From assembly GCA_028023455.1 (NCBI GenBank), contig JAQFVV010000983.1:1-64000 (forward strand): DNA of 64,000 bases. The letters are read 5' to 3'. The notes under the pieces were generated by a model that did not search any database, had not been told where the DNA came from, and saw only the letters and a program-made list of their open reading frames with translations. Below are positions 1 to 16,897 of this stretch, piece after piece. Source of the DNA: Epiperipatus broadwayi (lineage: Eukaryota > Onychophora > Udeonychophora > Euonychophora > Peripatidae). The position numbers and the translations under genes were made by a program. Positions within the stretch are counted from its first letter, which is position 1, and each line of letters begins with the position of its first letter.

Positions 1-1242
1 AAAAAAATGAATAACCTTGTATTATGGAAAACATCATCTACCATGTTCGAACCCTCACCAAAGTAGAAGCAGCGGAAGACTAAGCAAAAATCCTAGGTAA
101 ACACTTTATTTTATAATGTTTTCATTCATTCTTTACGTAAACTTTAAAAGGCAATCTCATAATTAATTAAATTCGACTTTTCGTAAATCAAACTATAAAA
201 TGATCCGTAATTTCTCATATTTAAACTTATTATTTTAATCTTCGTAAATCACATGCTATGCAATTCCTCATCTTTAAATCTTAGGACTTTTCAGTTATGA
301 ACTTTGACCTTAATTATTATCTTCTAAGCTATAACACACCTAATTTCAAAATATAAAAGGAAATATGTATTTTATCATCCATGTTTATTATGCATAATAT
401 GTTCTTTTCTGTGCGAGTGCGTGAATGCACATATGTGCGTGTAAATAAAACTATTAATCAATATTGCATTTTTTTTTATATTCAATAAATTTCTTTTTAT
501 AATTTAAACAAGTCGAGCATTTCTCAAATCATTTCCTATAAGTAAATATATATATATATATTTTTTTTGTTATTTTGATTATTAATAAAGTTAGCATTTA
601 TTCATGCAATTAATTATTTTACTTTAGATTCATCTTTCTTATCCTTCTTTTGTTTGTTTCTTTTAAAATGTCATTTATAAACATCGTGCCGTAAGTCACG
701 ATGTTTATTTATTATGTAGTTAAGATAGATTTAAGAGTTGGGAGGGCCTATTATTAGAAAATGTAAATAAATGTCAATAAAGCTAATGTAAATAATTCTA
801 CCTGACTGTATGATAAAGGGAGGATGATATTATAAGCTTCTAATTTTTTTTATGAGCCACCCGAACATTCTTATTAGTTGCAAATAACCAATGACCTGGT
901 CCAAAGTTTGGACCGATCTATTAATCAACCAAGCTTCTTCTCCATTGGTTAGTATTGTGTCTTTTACCAGAATAATAATTACATTGCGACCCTGAGTGAC
1001 CCTATTGGTCCATGCTGGGAGTTTGAGCTTATGGGCGGGGATTAGACTTCGAAATCATTTTGATATGACGTAAGGTGATGCGAGAAATTAAATTATAAAT
1101 TAAATCATCGTATCTGGCACCCCCTTATGTTAATAATGAACAATTATCGGTATAGGAAAATAAATAAAGCTTTACGCTATATCATGTTTGTTTCGGAGCT
1201 CTCAATCCCTATATGAACGGTTGAATAAGGCGACCGGTCACA
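1..1242 (+). repeat. Right part of dispersed LTR-like repeat, copy A
   Basis: This stretch matches 49678-50956 almost base for base, apart from scattered substitutions and different lengths of AT-rich tracts. Both copies end in CCGGTCACA followed by ATAT. The left part of this copy lies before the window start. The fuller copy is a 2.2-kb insertion inside an LTR of gypsy element 3. The end sequence resembles the ends of the long LTRs at 19650-30404 and 47214-57562, so I read it as an LTR or solo LTR of a related family. No coding potential is seen. Confidence 0.85.
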
Positions 1243-1439
1243 ATATATATATATATAACAAAATAAATGTCCGCTAATATTAATAATTTAAAACGAAACT
1301 TAAATATATTCCAAACAGCGGTAAACAATTTATAATATAATATAAATAAAAACTCATAAAGAAAGATTTTCGATTATATTCATAATCATTTTTAACTCAA
1401 CTTTTAAAATGGAATCATCTATTACCAACCGGAAACACA

Positions 1440-1842
1440 TGTCGATTTAAATATCCCACAATTCATTAATTCTAACATTTGTTCGCTGACCATTTATTAT
1501 CATATTTTTATATCTACTCATAAAAACTACCTCTTTAATTTTTTTTTTTCATTATCTCTCTCTCTTGGCCTAAAAGTTTTAATTTGTTCATATCAAAATC
1601 AAATTTAAAATTACAATTCCTATCATGATCATAAAAAAACAGATTCAGTATATAACTTGACTTCATTATTATTATCATTACATATCTGTACATTTTTCAA
1701 AACCCTTTTATACAACAATTTATGTTCTTTAATTCTTTTCTCAATATTACATCTAGATTCCCCCACATATGATAAGTTACACCCACAATAAAGTCTATAA
1801 ATTATATTACTCACATTATTTTTTTCTAACTTATCTTAATTT
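1440..1842 (-). pseudogene. Penelope-like element relic, GIY-YIG endonuclease
   Basis: The - strand encodes a GIY-YIG nuclease of the kind fused to the C terminus of Penelope-like reverse transcriptases. An open segment at 1629-1814 reads IIYRLYCGCNLSYVGESR followed by an IEKRIKEHK helix. The expected downstream block (YDH..., FDF...KLLG) follows in another frame below 1628, so there is a frameshift near 1625-1630. No reverse transcriptase remains. The relic abuts the LTR-like repeat starting at 1843, which suggests that it inserted into, or recombined with, the 3' LTR of element 1. It is dead. Confidence 0.75.
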
Positions 1843-2090
1843 GTAAGTTTTTCTTTGATTTTTATTATACTTTCCACATTCATTCTCTCTTTTTAATTTC
1901 ATTAAACACACATTAAAAAAACATATACACTCACGTTGTTTAAATGAATAGATAAAATATATTTATATAAATATATTTTTGTTAGGAATTTATCAATTCA
2001 ACTTTTAAATTGCCAATGCTATTTGTACTAGGATAAAATACAGTACAATACCTCAGCAGTCAATGACAAGAATAAAATACAGTGTTTACA
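1843..2090 (-). repeat. Fragment of 3' LTR, gypsy element 1
   Basis: 1843-2050 is repeated in direct orientation at 6085-6292, flanking the pol remains. Read on the - strand, a purine tract at 2107-2091 (GGAGAATAAAAGAAGAA) is followed at 2090 by TGTAAACACTG, the expected start of a 3' LTR. The far end of the LTR is not recognisable because a Penelope-like relic begins at 1842. Confidence 0.6.
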
Positions 2091-2168
2091 TTCTTCTTTT
2101 ATTCTCCAACCTTATTTTGGTACATCCATGGTCTTCGGGGTCTAAATCTATCCAGTTTTCTCATAATG

Positions 2169-2375
2169 CTATCTGTCAGGATTCGTTTTATATGGCCTTA
2201 AGGCTCTCGCATTGAAAGTCCCCTTTTTTCCTTTTTCATTTGCGAGAATAAATGCATTTGGAACATTCTCTCTAACTATTTGATACGGGCCTTCATATAA
2301 TTCCTGAAACATTTTGCATATACCTTTCTGTTTGGCTAACGGGATTTGTCCGGACCCATACCCTGTCCTTTTTTT
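2169..2375 (-). pseudogene. Integrase C-terminal GPY/F domain fragment (element 1)
   Basis: On the - strand this region reads LYEGPYQIVRENVPNAFIL and ends NARALRPYK... before a TAG at 2169-2171. That is the GPY/F module at the C terminus of gypsy integrases; element 2 has the equivalent SGPYLV...NARQLKPYT near 22700-22830. The segment lies directly after the integrase zinc finger with no DDE core between them, so roughly 250 residues have been deleted. The polypurine tract follows about 60 bases downstream. Confidence 0.75.
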
Positions 2376-2388
2376 TGAAATCTTTGGG

Positions 2389-2667
2389 TCATTTTTTTAT
2401 TATTGAGTTTACTGTTCCTGTGTATGATTTGTTGACTGGTTTAGTTCTCTGGCACAGTTCACACCCTTTCAACATTTTAGTTATTTGGTAACTCATGTGC
2501 AGCCAGGAAAACCAAGTTTTCAACAATCTCTCGGTCTTGTGGACTCCATAATGGCCATAAAAGCAGTGTGTATACCTAGTTAGTCTCTCTTGGAGCATCT
2601 TGGGCATTACCATTCTCCACGTTCCCTCCTTTATGTCTACCAAATACCATAATACTCCCTTGCTCAA
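2389..2667 (-). pseudogene. Integrase zinc-finger fragment (element 1)
   Basis: This open segment of 92 codons carries the HHCC zinc-binding module of retroviral-type integrases: HCFYGHYGVHKTERL, then CELCQRTK about 30 residues on. It continues the RNase H segment upstream, overlapping it by 4 bases in another frame. The catalytic core that should follow is absent. It is a relic and could not integrate DNA. Confidence 0.8.
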
Positions 2668-3260
2668 CCGATATCTTCCATATTTTTCGGAACACCTTCC
2701 CTTTTCCCCATCATTATTTTTTTAAAATTATCTATAATCACCTGATATCTGGGATCTAACCTCTGCTTATCACATAAGTGGTTCAATTCATCTTCCACAG
2801 ACATGTCAATTTCTGTGCTTAATGCCATCAGACTTATATCTTCCATTTGCAAATGCCCTGTGGGCTCCAAACCTGGGTTTCGGCTCACCACTACATTCTC
2901 CAAACCTTTACAATATTCTACAGAATAGTTGAATTCTTGGAGAAACAGACTCCAACAAATCAATCTACTATTAGACAGATAACTGTGGTTAATGAATTCC
3001 AGACTCTTATGGTCAATTCTGACTATCACCTCTGACCCTATCAGAAATTGTCGGAACCTCTGGAACGCCCATACAACAGCTAATGCTTCCTTTTCCATTA
3101 TGGAATAATTGACTTCCGGTCCCCTTAATGGTCTATTAATGAAGTATATTACTTCTTGACTACCATCTTCCTGCATCTGCATCAAAGCCACACCTAGTCT
3201 GTATCCACTGCTATTCACTTGTACTATAAAGGTTTTCTTAAAATCAGGATATATCAGCAT
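2664..3260 (-). pseudogene. RNase H domain of gypsy pol (element 1)
   Basis: The 198-codon open segment matches the gypsy RNase H domain and the tether after it. The early FIVQVNSSGYRLGVALMQ has asparagine where the first catalytic aspartate is expected (element 2 has QADSS). IMEKEALAVVWAFQRFRQFL and IVRIDHKSLEFI supply the next acidic positions. The last block reads VVVSRNPG in place of VADxLSR, so the final aspartate is also lost. The product would be inactive even where the frame is open. Confidence 0.85.
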
Positions 3261-4070
3261 GACTTGTCCCCAAAATTTCCTTTGATGCCTTTGAACACTT
3301 CATTATGTTTATCTGTCCATTCCCATGGGACATTTTTTCGTAATAACTGTAATAAAGGTTCCATATCTGCTGCAAAGTTTCTGTAAAATTTATTATAAAA
3401 ATTACATAGTCCTAAGAAGTACTTTATCTGTTTCACTGACTGAGGGGCTGGGAAGTCTCTGATGGCTTGTATTTTTTCAGGATGAGGCTTAATCCCTGTT
3501 TTACTGATCAAGTGCCCTAAGAAACTGACTTCTGCAGCAGCTATACAACTCTTTTGCAAATTAATGTGGATACCTTGTTCTTGGCATTCTTGTAAAACAT
3601 TTCCAAATGTCTTAAGTGCTCTCTTGGATTTTTAGATGCAATTATGACATCATCCATATAAATAGTCACAGAACTCTTGATTTCAGGTGATAATACTTCT
3701 GTCTAGGCACTTTAGCAATCATGCTCCGCTGTTCCTTAATCCAAATGGCATTCTATTAAATTGGTAAGATATGCCATTATATCTGAAGGCTGTATATTGG
3801 CGGTCTTCTGGGTGTAGTTTAATCTGCCAATAACTGGCTGTCAGATCTAATGTCAAAAAGATTTCTTTACCACAGAACCTGTTCAATAATTTGTTCATCG
3901 GTGGAGGCACGTTTAAGCTGTCTTGCATCTAAGCATAACTTAACTGACCCATCTTTTTTTTTTACTATTACCAATGGGTTGTTATATGGCGATGATCCCT
4001 TCAATATAATTCTCCACTCTTCCATTTGCAACAATTGTTTTTCCACTTCCATTCGATATTGATAAGGCAC
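3254..4070 (-). pseudogene. Reverse transcriptase domain, frameshifted (element 1)
   Basis: The domain is spread over three frames. 3867-4070 has the N-terminal part (EEWRIILKGSSPYNNPLVIV, KLCLDARQL). 3719-3928 has the first catalytic aspartate in LTLDLTASYWQIKLHP and the RMPFGLRNSGA block. The polymerase signature YMDDVIIAS is encoded at about 3634-3660. 3254-3559 has the thumb and connection part (VSFLGHLIS, FLGLCNFYNKFYRNFA). The motifs match those of element 2 in order. Several indels make it non-functional. Confidence 0.85.
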
Positions 4071-4186
4071 CAGATACGATCATGCCTGATATGGCGTGCC
4101 ATCTATGATCCTAATTTGATGTTTATACCCCTTAATTATCCCTGTTCTATCTGAAAAATTTTCATTATACTTGTCTAATAATTTCT

Positions 4187-4640
4187 TCACTGTCTTTTCC
4201 CATCCTTCCCCTTGCTCCCTCTCTGTCTCGCTTCGTATACTACATATATCTTTTGGCAGTATCTTTTTTCTTTTGATTTAAATTCTACTATTTTCCCTTC
4301 ACATGTAATACTGCCTTCTTTATAGTTAATTAAGCACCCTGTTTTATGCAAAAAATCCGACCCTACTATCACATCATGTATAAGTCCCTTCAATATCAAC
4401 AAAGTATGTTGTATGACTCTCTTTCCCACTCTTATTAGTACTCATACTTGTTTTGTCTCTAGTTGGGCCTTTTTATTATTGGCCAAAGTTACTAGGAACT
4501 TCCTCACTGGTAGAGTTCACATGTCATGGGTTTGTTGTATCATCCGTGCATATACGGTATCAGACATGACTGATATTTGACTACCAGTATCAAACAATGC
4601 ATGTACTTCAATATTATTAACCCATATTGTAATTTTCGGG
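4187..4640 (-). pseudogene. Aspartic protease domain (element 1)
   Basis: On the - strand, about 4612-4530 encodes HALFDTGSQISVMSD, with the DTG active site of a retroviral-type aspartic protease. A stop follows at the end of that stretch. In another frame, 4187-4429 encodes the second half, ILKGLIHDVIVGSDFLHKTG, which matches GLIYDVVLGSDFL in element 2. Upstream of about 4690 no Gag homology is visible, so gag has been lost. The plus-strand open frames here are accidental. Confidence 0.75.
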
Positions 4641-6084
4641 CATTCTTATCCCATTCACAAATCAGATTATTTATTCCTTTTGTTTCATCTACCATCACTT
4701 CAATATCTCTGTAATTCATATACTTTGCTTGATTTCTATTCTATTGTTTCTTTTATTAATACATTTGCTGAAGCTGCTCCATCCTGCTGTCACTTTACCT
4801 TGCGAGCTACTATATTTCCTTCATTTTACCTATTCTTTTTTTTTACCTACATACGCGAAACAAAAACAAAAAAAAAACACAAAACTCTTTTATATTTAAC
4901 TTATATTATTTACTCCTATTTCAGGATGTGGTTCTCATCAAAGCCTCGAGTTGGGCGGCATTGTATTGTCCACTATGTTATTTAGTGTTTTAAATGAGTT
5001 AACTACTCATACTTGGTGGCCAAATTATGTCCTATCTATTAAATTTGTTTCGTCATACAATTCAGTAAGATTTAATGGACGCAATTATTTTTCCTGGTCA
5101 CCCAACACTCTTTTAACTAATGTAGCTACTAAAATAATGGGATAAAGTAAGCCAGCTTTTAATATATTTGAAAGGCGCCAGAATTCTATATTAGAATTCA
5201 CTGGCAAACATCCCTTTTTTATTTATTTAGCTACAACAACATTTTGGAATCTCCAGAGGATTGTGTTTCAGTACAACGTTGGCAATTTATTTGAATTATA
5301 ATAATGTCTAAATTGTAATGAACTTAGAACTATAAGACTTAATAACAACGCAAGTTATATTTTACTTTATTAATACGAAACAAAAACATTAATATGATCG
5401 AGAGAATAAAATATAAAAAGACAATCAAAAATATAAAACTACAGCTAACATTTGTTTCTTTTATTCATATGACTCATGGTGACAGTTCATCATGCTTAAG
5501 AGATCAAGAAAGTGATCACTAATTTTTTTTTTTGATTTAATAAAGTTACTTACCGGTAAGTTTGAATGTTAACGTGCAGGATTTCTAATGTTGAACATGC
5601 ATGGATTTCTTTAGAATGGATCTGCGGTCCAGTATTCTGGTGATCTTTAAGTTTTTGTGGTTAAAATCTAGTAGGAGATGGCATCTTCATTCAGTTAGTT
5701 CGTGACACAGATACAAGGCAACTCCAGCAAATGAACTGCTACTACTCACACATCTTAATATTTCAGTCTATTAGTAACAGTAGTTTGGCCCACTTTCATA
5801 ATTTCTTCACGTTTATTTTTATTTTTACTGATCTCTGCAGGAAGGACGATCCAAGAAGAACCCTCTGCACCAACTGTTATTCATTATGTCCTGTTTATTT
5901 TTTTTTCTGTGCAACTCCTATTGACACCTGCCAATGTGTACCAAATTTAAAAAAATTCAGCTCACAAATTCTTCTTTTTCTTTTCTTGATTGCCATCTTT
6001 AATTACCTAAAGAATGTTATCACTTTGTTTCCATGCTGCTGATGACCTTGCTATAATGGTTTATTTTAAATTTAACGAATACAA

Positions 6085-6292
6085 AGTAAGTTTCTCTTTG
6101 ATTTTTATTATACTTTCCACATTCATTCTCTCTTTTTAATTTCATTAAACACACATAAAAAACATATACACTCACGTTGTTTAAATGAATAGATCAAATA
6201 TATTTATATAAATATATTTTTCGTTAGGAATTTATCAATTCAACTTTTAAATTGCCAACGCTATTTGTACTAAGATAAAATACAGTACAATA
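6085..6292 (-). repeat. Fragment of 5' LTR, gypsy element 1
   Basis: This is a direct repeat of 1843-2050 with about a dozen differences and a short A-run indel. The repeat ends at ACAGTACAATA and runs into (TA)n, where the LTR start expected from the other copy is missing. Confidence 0.6.
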
Positions 6293-7220
6293 TATATATA
6301 TAATTTTTCAGTATATATAGATAGCCCATTACTAAACCACTGATTCCTACATTGCCATAAAATGGTGTAGTGAGAATTATCCCCCACAAATATTACTCAT
6401 TAACATTTCAAATATATCCAACCAACAATTTAATCTTTTGCATTTTTTACTATTTTGTTTATCTACTTCCAACCTGTGATCTTGTTACTGTGAAATATCT
6501 GTTTATTTTATGATAAATCTATACTAATGCTGAGCTTTATTATTGTTGTTATATTATTCTTATATCATTTTCTCTTTTTCAACAAGTCCTATTATGCCAT
6601 TCACATTTGTCATACAAATCTCACATTCTATAAAAATATGAAATTGCACATATTTTTGCTACTCTAACTCAAATATTTGAAGCCTCACAAAATTGCAGCA
6701 AGTGCAGCAGTTAAAATATACAACCTTATTATTTCTAGGCAATAAACTAACGTTTATTTAAAAGTAAATTTATTTGCTGTTATCTTCCTAAATAGTAATT
6801 TTTCCCCATATTATAGCTTTTCAAGTTTTATATTATGTAAAACATCATCGACATCCTCAATATATATATTGTTTTACATTCTAATGAATTTAAATTACAT
6901 AATATATATATATATATAATTAATAAAACAAGTTATAAATGCATTTAAATGATCACTAGATGGAGCTTACCAATAGCTCTAAACAAGCTTTATTTTTATA
7001 AGTGTCAAAACAGAAAGAATCTAAAATCTCTATCGTTAATCCCCTATCTCCAGATCAATTGTTTTTGAGCTTATGGCTCACCTCAGTGTAGGGCTGGGAG
7101 TCTAGAAACTAGATCTAAAATACTAACACAAAAGTCAGCACTTAAAAAACACGTTTCTATCAATTTGAAAGTCTGAACTTTTCAGACACGTAAATGTCTT
7201 CAAATTCAGCTTTGCAAAAC

Positions 7221-7295
<75 letters not shown>

Positions 7296-9670
7296 CACCT
7301 CACCTTCTGTTCAATATATTAGGCCAAATAGGACTAGCTCAGATAAAATGAATATGCTCGGCTAAAATACATATAGTCTTAATATAATCAATAATAAAGA
7401 TACCCTATGATAATATCTACTATTTATTTAATTAGCTCTAACTGATTAACAATTAATAAAAGGTTCCGTTTCTAAAAATTAAATAAATAAAATAATAATA
7501 AATCATGAGACAATTAAGTGAAGTACAAGCAGTAAAGAATTACATTGAGCCAATATCCCACAGGATACAATCTCAATGCCATAAAAACACGACCTTCCCC
7601 CTATTATTTCAAATAATAATAAATTAATAGCATTCTTAAAACTTTAAAATTATAACAATCGATTTAATATAATATCACTAAATAAATTCTAATCTCTTTA
7701 TTAAATAATATAATAATAATTATCTCAGGTTCTTTAAAATAACTCTAATCTATTTATACTATCCTGTAGTCAAGTATGATAAGAGATTTTATATCATCTT
7801 CAACTACACCTAACTAATAATAATAACAATAAATCGATAATAATATTATTCCTCATTAAACAATTATTAATCTTATCCACTGTTCAATATTATGGTAACT
7901 AACAATAATGATAATAACAATAAGTAATGCAATATGATATTTTAATTCTTATATGACATCTTAAATAGAACATATGGCATAATCTGATACAATCTGAAAA
8001 TATGTGGCAACAAACAACGTTAAAATTCCATGAAATAAATTGCGCAATTAATTATGACCATAATAATATTATTAATGCAAAAGAAAATATCTCAAGTATA
8101 TTATATTTTGAATCATTGTGATTTCTAAAGTAAATAATTGTATATGTACTGTGAAAATATTGTGTTTATCTTGGTATCTGGGAATCGTGTATTTGTGGTG
8201 GTGAATAAATCAACAGAACACAAAGTTTTATAAAAACAAGTTTAACAAATTTTATTATCATATACATTTAACAAAAACTATGTATACTATTTACAATCGT
8301 GTTTAATAAAATATAACAAATATAAAACTAATTTAGATACATTGGGTTACATCTTTCCACATCATAAACATATAATAATTCAAGAAGTAAATAAGCCTTT
8401 ACTCCAACTTATATATATTTTTATGGTACATTTATTTAAAATATAATACCAATTTAAGAATATTCTTATAGATTAATAATAAAAAAAAATCCATTAATTA
8501 ACATAGCTAGAACATATGATTTTTGTAAGTGTGCACAAAAAATATAAAATATGAAATACTTAAATAATACTAATCTTTAAAATATGTTCAAATATTTTTA
8601 TACTAAATCAATTAAACTTATCTAATATAATAGTGCTAGTGTTATTCTAAATATTTATCTTGATTCATTCGATAAATAAGCTTGACTCTAATAAAATAAT
8701 AATATTGTATTCTTCTACATATTTTCCTTGGTACTACTCTCTAAATAAAAACCCTTATATGTTTTTTTCATACATGTTTAAAATACAAAATAATATTCAC
8801 GAAACATAAGCATGCATTCTAATTTGTTTTGTTCATTTTGGTTGTTTTATTTTTTTAAAAATATGCATATACATGTAAAATCAAAATATCAAAATTATTC
8901 AAAAATCTCGTGAATAGTTATTGTCTCTCTTATATTTTTAATGATTGTTTAATAAAATATGAGAAATATCTATGATTCTTTATTATTCTGTTAGCAATTG
9001 TATTCAATCTCATTTATATTTGACCTTAACCGAAACCAAAACAAGAAAACTTATCTTATCTCCTTTAAAATAACAATACTACAATTCAAAATTATTCATT
9101 ATTTTCTTTCATTAAATACAATGCTATACGATGTAATAACTGTCAAGATTAAGATAGCGATACGATGCGTAGGCATGAAGAAATAACTAGATTAAAGATT
9201 CAATTGTATAAAATATATCGGATAATCTACATGGATACAGTGTGAACCAAAAGGTATGACTTCTCTGTCCAATAACATCAAATATAATAATAATGTCCAG
9301 GCTATTTATTCAGCACTCATTCAAACATTTTAAATTACAAAATATCAAGTAGAACATTGTCCACGGAAAATGTTTACAAGACAAAGCGCTATGATATCTG
9401 TACTTGTATTAACTACTAAATTAACAATATAGGTTACTTTCCTATTTTCTTCATAGATCCTACATACAAGAATCCAAAGGTTTCTTTACATAATCCCTAA
9501 GTCACTACCTTATTTTAACTTCACAATAGATTTAACAACCTACATCATAATATATATCTAGCATTACTCTAAATAATAAACAAAATTCGTATATGACTTT
9601 AACAATCTAAAATTACTACAAGAAAAGGTTAATAAACTTTTAAAAAATTCAGCATTAAAAAGAAGTAGCA
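6293..9670. other. AT-rich stretch without recognisable genes
   Basis: There is no protein of recognisable family on either strand; open frames are short and AT-biased. It contains a pure AT microsatellite at 7223-7292 and many short A/T runs. Confidence 0.6.
7223..7292. repeat. (AT)n microsatellite
   Basis: An uninterrupted AT dinucleotide run of about 70 bases. Confidence 0.98.
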
Positions 9671-9758
9671 AGCGTTGTTAGCCGAGAGGTCGTCGCAGCC
9701 GCCTTGCAAATAAGTAGTTGTTTGCAGATGGTTGTGAGTTCGCGTCCCGGCCAATGCT
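9671..9758 (+). repeat. tRNA-derived SINE head or tRNA pseudogene
   Basis: It has RNA polymerase III type 2 promoter boxes: an A box at 9679-9689 (TAGCCGAGAGG) and a B box at 9736-9747 (GAGTTCGCGTCC). The outer seven bases AGCGTTG and CAATGCT pair as an acceptor-like stem with one G-U. At 88 bases it has the length of a tRNA with a long variable arm (Leu/Ser type), but the T stem and anticodon stem are damaged, so I do not call it a working tRNA. An A-rich tail (about 9768-9780) follows directly, as in a retroposed SINE. No other copy is in the window. The region is GC-rich against its surroundings. Confidence 0.6.
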
Positions 9759-9779
9759 ATGACATATGAAAAAAAAGAA

Positions 9780-14577
<4,798 letters not shown>

Positions 14578-14764
14578 TTATTCTGAATGGTCAGAATAAT
14601 TGAGGGGGATGATTTTGCACTTTAATGTGAAGTAAATGATAATGTTGTTTTTATAATGTTAAAGGGCATTAATCTGTGCTGGTGGTTAATCCGCAGATTA
14701 TTTTAATTGCTATTTTTGTATTTTACACACTTCCTGCGCTGGTGGTTAATCCGCGGAATTGTGT
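14578..14764. other. Cluster of three hairpins, two with the same loop
   Basis: Hairpin a: 14578-14586 pairs perfectly with 14591-14599 (9 bp, 4-base loop). Hairpin b: 14670-14678 pairs with 14692-14700 (9 bp, one G-U). Hairpin c: 14725-14738 pairs with 14752-14764 (about 12 bp, one mismatch and one bulge). Hairpins b and c both display the loop CTGGTGGTTAATC, exactly 60 bases apart, on stems of different sequence. It may be a structured RNA or a protein-bound DNA element. No open frame covers it and its strand is unknown. Confidence 0.5.
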
Positions 14765-16895
14765 GATTATACGTATTACTTTATGATGGTGTTTAAATAC
14801 ACAAAACGTTTAGTATTATTTAATTCCTACGTGTAGATGCACACATCCACGGGAATATGTTTTGCTTCACAGATATAAGTTGGGCAAAGTATTTTAGTTA
14901 ATCTGCTAAATCATCTTCTTCATTTGTAAGCATAATTTATCGGTTAGATTATTAAATGGTAGCAGGACATTCTATTCAAGTACTTCATAATAATTAACTG
15001 TTGGCTGATTATTATTTACCGGAATGTAAGTTTACATTTTCATTTTATTTAATGATTACATGATAGCTAATAGCCTACAGATATAATATTATTTATTATA
15101 TTATTATGAGTTTACGGTAGGGACTTAATGGATCTGGAAATGATGTTAAATATTTCATAAGTTGATGCTGAATATCGTATAATCTCATCAATATTCATTA
15201 TATTAGATTGATAAAGTAGGACTAGATTTAAAAACAGTACCTATGAGAAGTTATGGAAGAAATTCAATGGAATTATGATTTATTTATTTTATTTGTTTAT
15301 TTATATTTTTATTATAACATTGGAATTAATTATTAATTTTCATAAATTTGTAAATAAAAGTTGATTTATAATTAAACTTATTGTGCCGTTGCTATGTGTC
15401 ATTCATAAAATCAAAAATCATAAACTTTGGATAGAGCATACATTATAGAGCATACATTGAAGTACATACTATCGTCAACATGATATAATAGTTTATAAAT
15501 AATTTTTGAGAAAGCATTTGGATGCTTTTCGTCTTTGGTAGTTTATGATGAGTAAGGTATAATAAAATCCCATTTACCTTTTCCATCATTGTGGCTTTGC
15601 GTATTTGATTTCAGTATACAATACAAATTAATTATTAAACTTGTAAACAGATTTTCCAAATAATAACATGATTGAATGTATTTACTTAACATTTTTAAAT
15701 TATCATTTGTCAGTAATAAGAGTCTCAGTGATATAATGAACTATAAAAGAACCCAAATATTTATGTTTATTTAGTGCAAAGCTTTTCCTGGACTAGCATC
15801 TACATTAGAAATCATATAGATGATTTAAAATTACATAATCTTATGTAATTCTACAAATTACGCCATCTTGTACATGGTCGGCCATAGGGTCGTATACAAT
15901 AAAAATCGCAAATTAAGGTTTAAAAGTAATAACATTGCACTTATAATTTGTTTAATGTGTTTATAATACTACTATGATAGTTCTTCGCGGTACACCCTGG
16001 CTGCGATCAAATTAAATATAAAAGTTTATGTTAGATCATTAGTTTGGTCTATAGTAAGTTGCTCCAGATGTTGAGTGTGGTCTTTGGTGCATAAAATAGA
16101 TAGCATGATATGCTCTTGGTTACAGCTCTTAATAGCTGACAATAATTGAATGGGACTTGATCAATGATCGAGGTTACAAGTCTTAGTGCACTTACGTTAC
16201 GTAGTTGGGACCACACAATCAAACGCTTAAAATTTATAGTGCCGGCAACGTGTTTGGCATAATCTCAAGCAATTTACAGGTTACAATATATATATATTCT
16301 AAACGAGGAAAAATAATTGAGAATGTAATCTCTAAATAATTAGGTTGGTGGAGATGAGAAACAAACTCTATTTTTTAAATAATAAGGGTTGTGACTCATT
16401 TTGCAAAGATAACGATAATAATTATAATATAGGGTAAGCTCAGTCATCGGTTAGATATAAAAAATTAGCTGCAGGGATATGCAGTTAAAATAAAATAAGA
16501 AATTAACAATGATAAAATAAACTATTATAAATAAAATGTATAATTTTGGAAAAAGAGAAAACTCCAATCATTCCCTAATCAATAATTTAGAATAAAGTAA
16601 ATCTCTCCCTTCATCAAAAACACATTGTATGAGCTATTAATATTTACACTTTTAAAACATATTCTCTAATAGACTCTTATGTCTAATGAAATCTTTTATA
16701 TAATTTAATATTATCCCTTGATATGATCTGATTTCCTCTACATCTTGTAGCATGAACAACAAATATTATTATAATGATATGCTAAATAATAACGATTTTT
16801 ATACCACACTAAAGTAATAAATTAAATAAATAAATGTTTTAAGCCAATAAACATCACATGACCACCATCTCTTATGCTTGTGAATAACTGTTGTT
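14765..16895. other. AT-rich stretch, nothing recognised
   Basis: I see no coding region, tandem repeat or known mobile element here. Confidence 0.5.
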
Positions 16896-16897
16896 TA

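Larger units (their letters stand above)
1843..6292 (-). mobile_element. Decayed Ty3/gypsy retrotransposon (element 1)
   Basis: LTR-like direct repeats flank a - strand pol in the order protease, reverse transcriptase, RNase H and integrase. Many frameshifts break it, gag is not recognisable and the integrase catalytic core is deleted. The leader carries a TGGCGCCTTTCAAATA block at about 5162-5178 (- strand), which is also found in the leaders of elements 2 and 3. The 5' LTR is cut off by a TA-rich tract from 6293 on. It is the oldest of the three gypsy copies, judging by damage. Confidence 0.8.
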
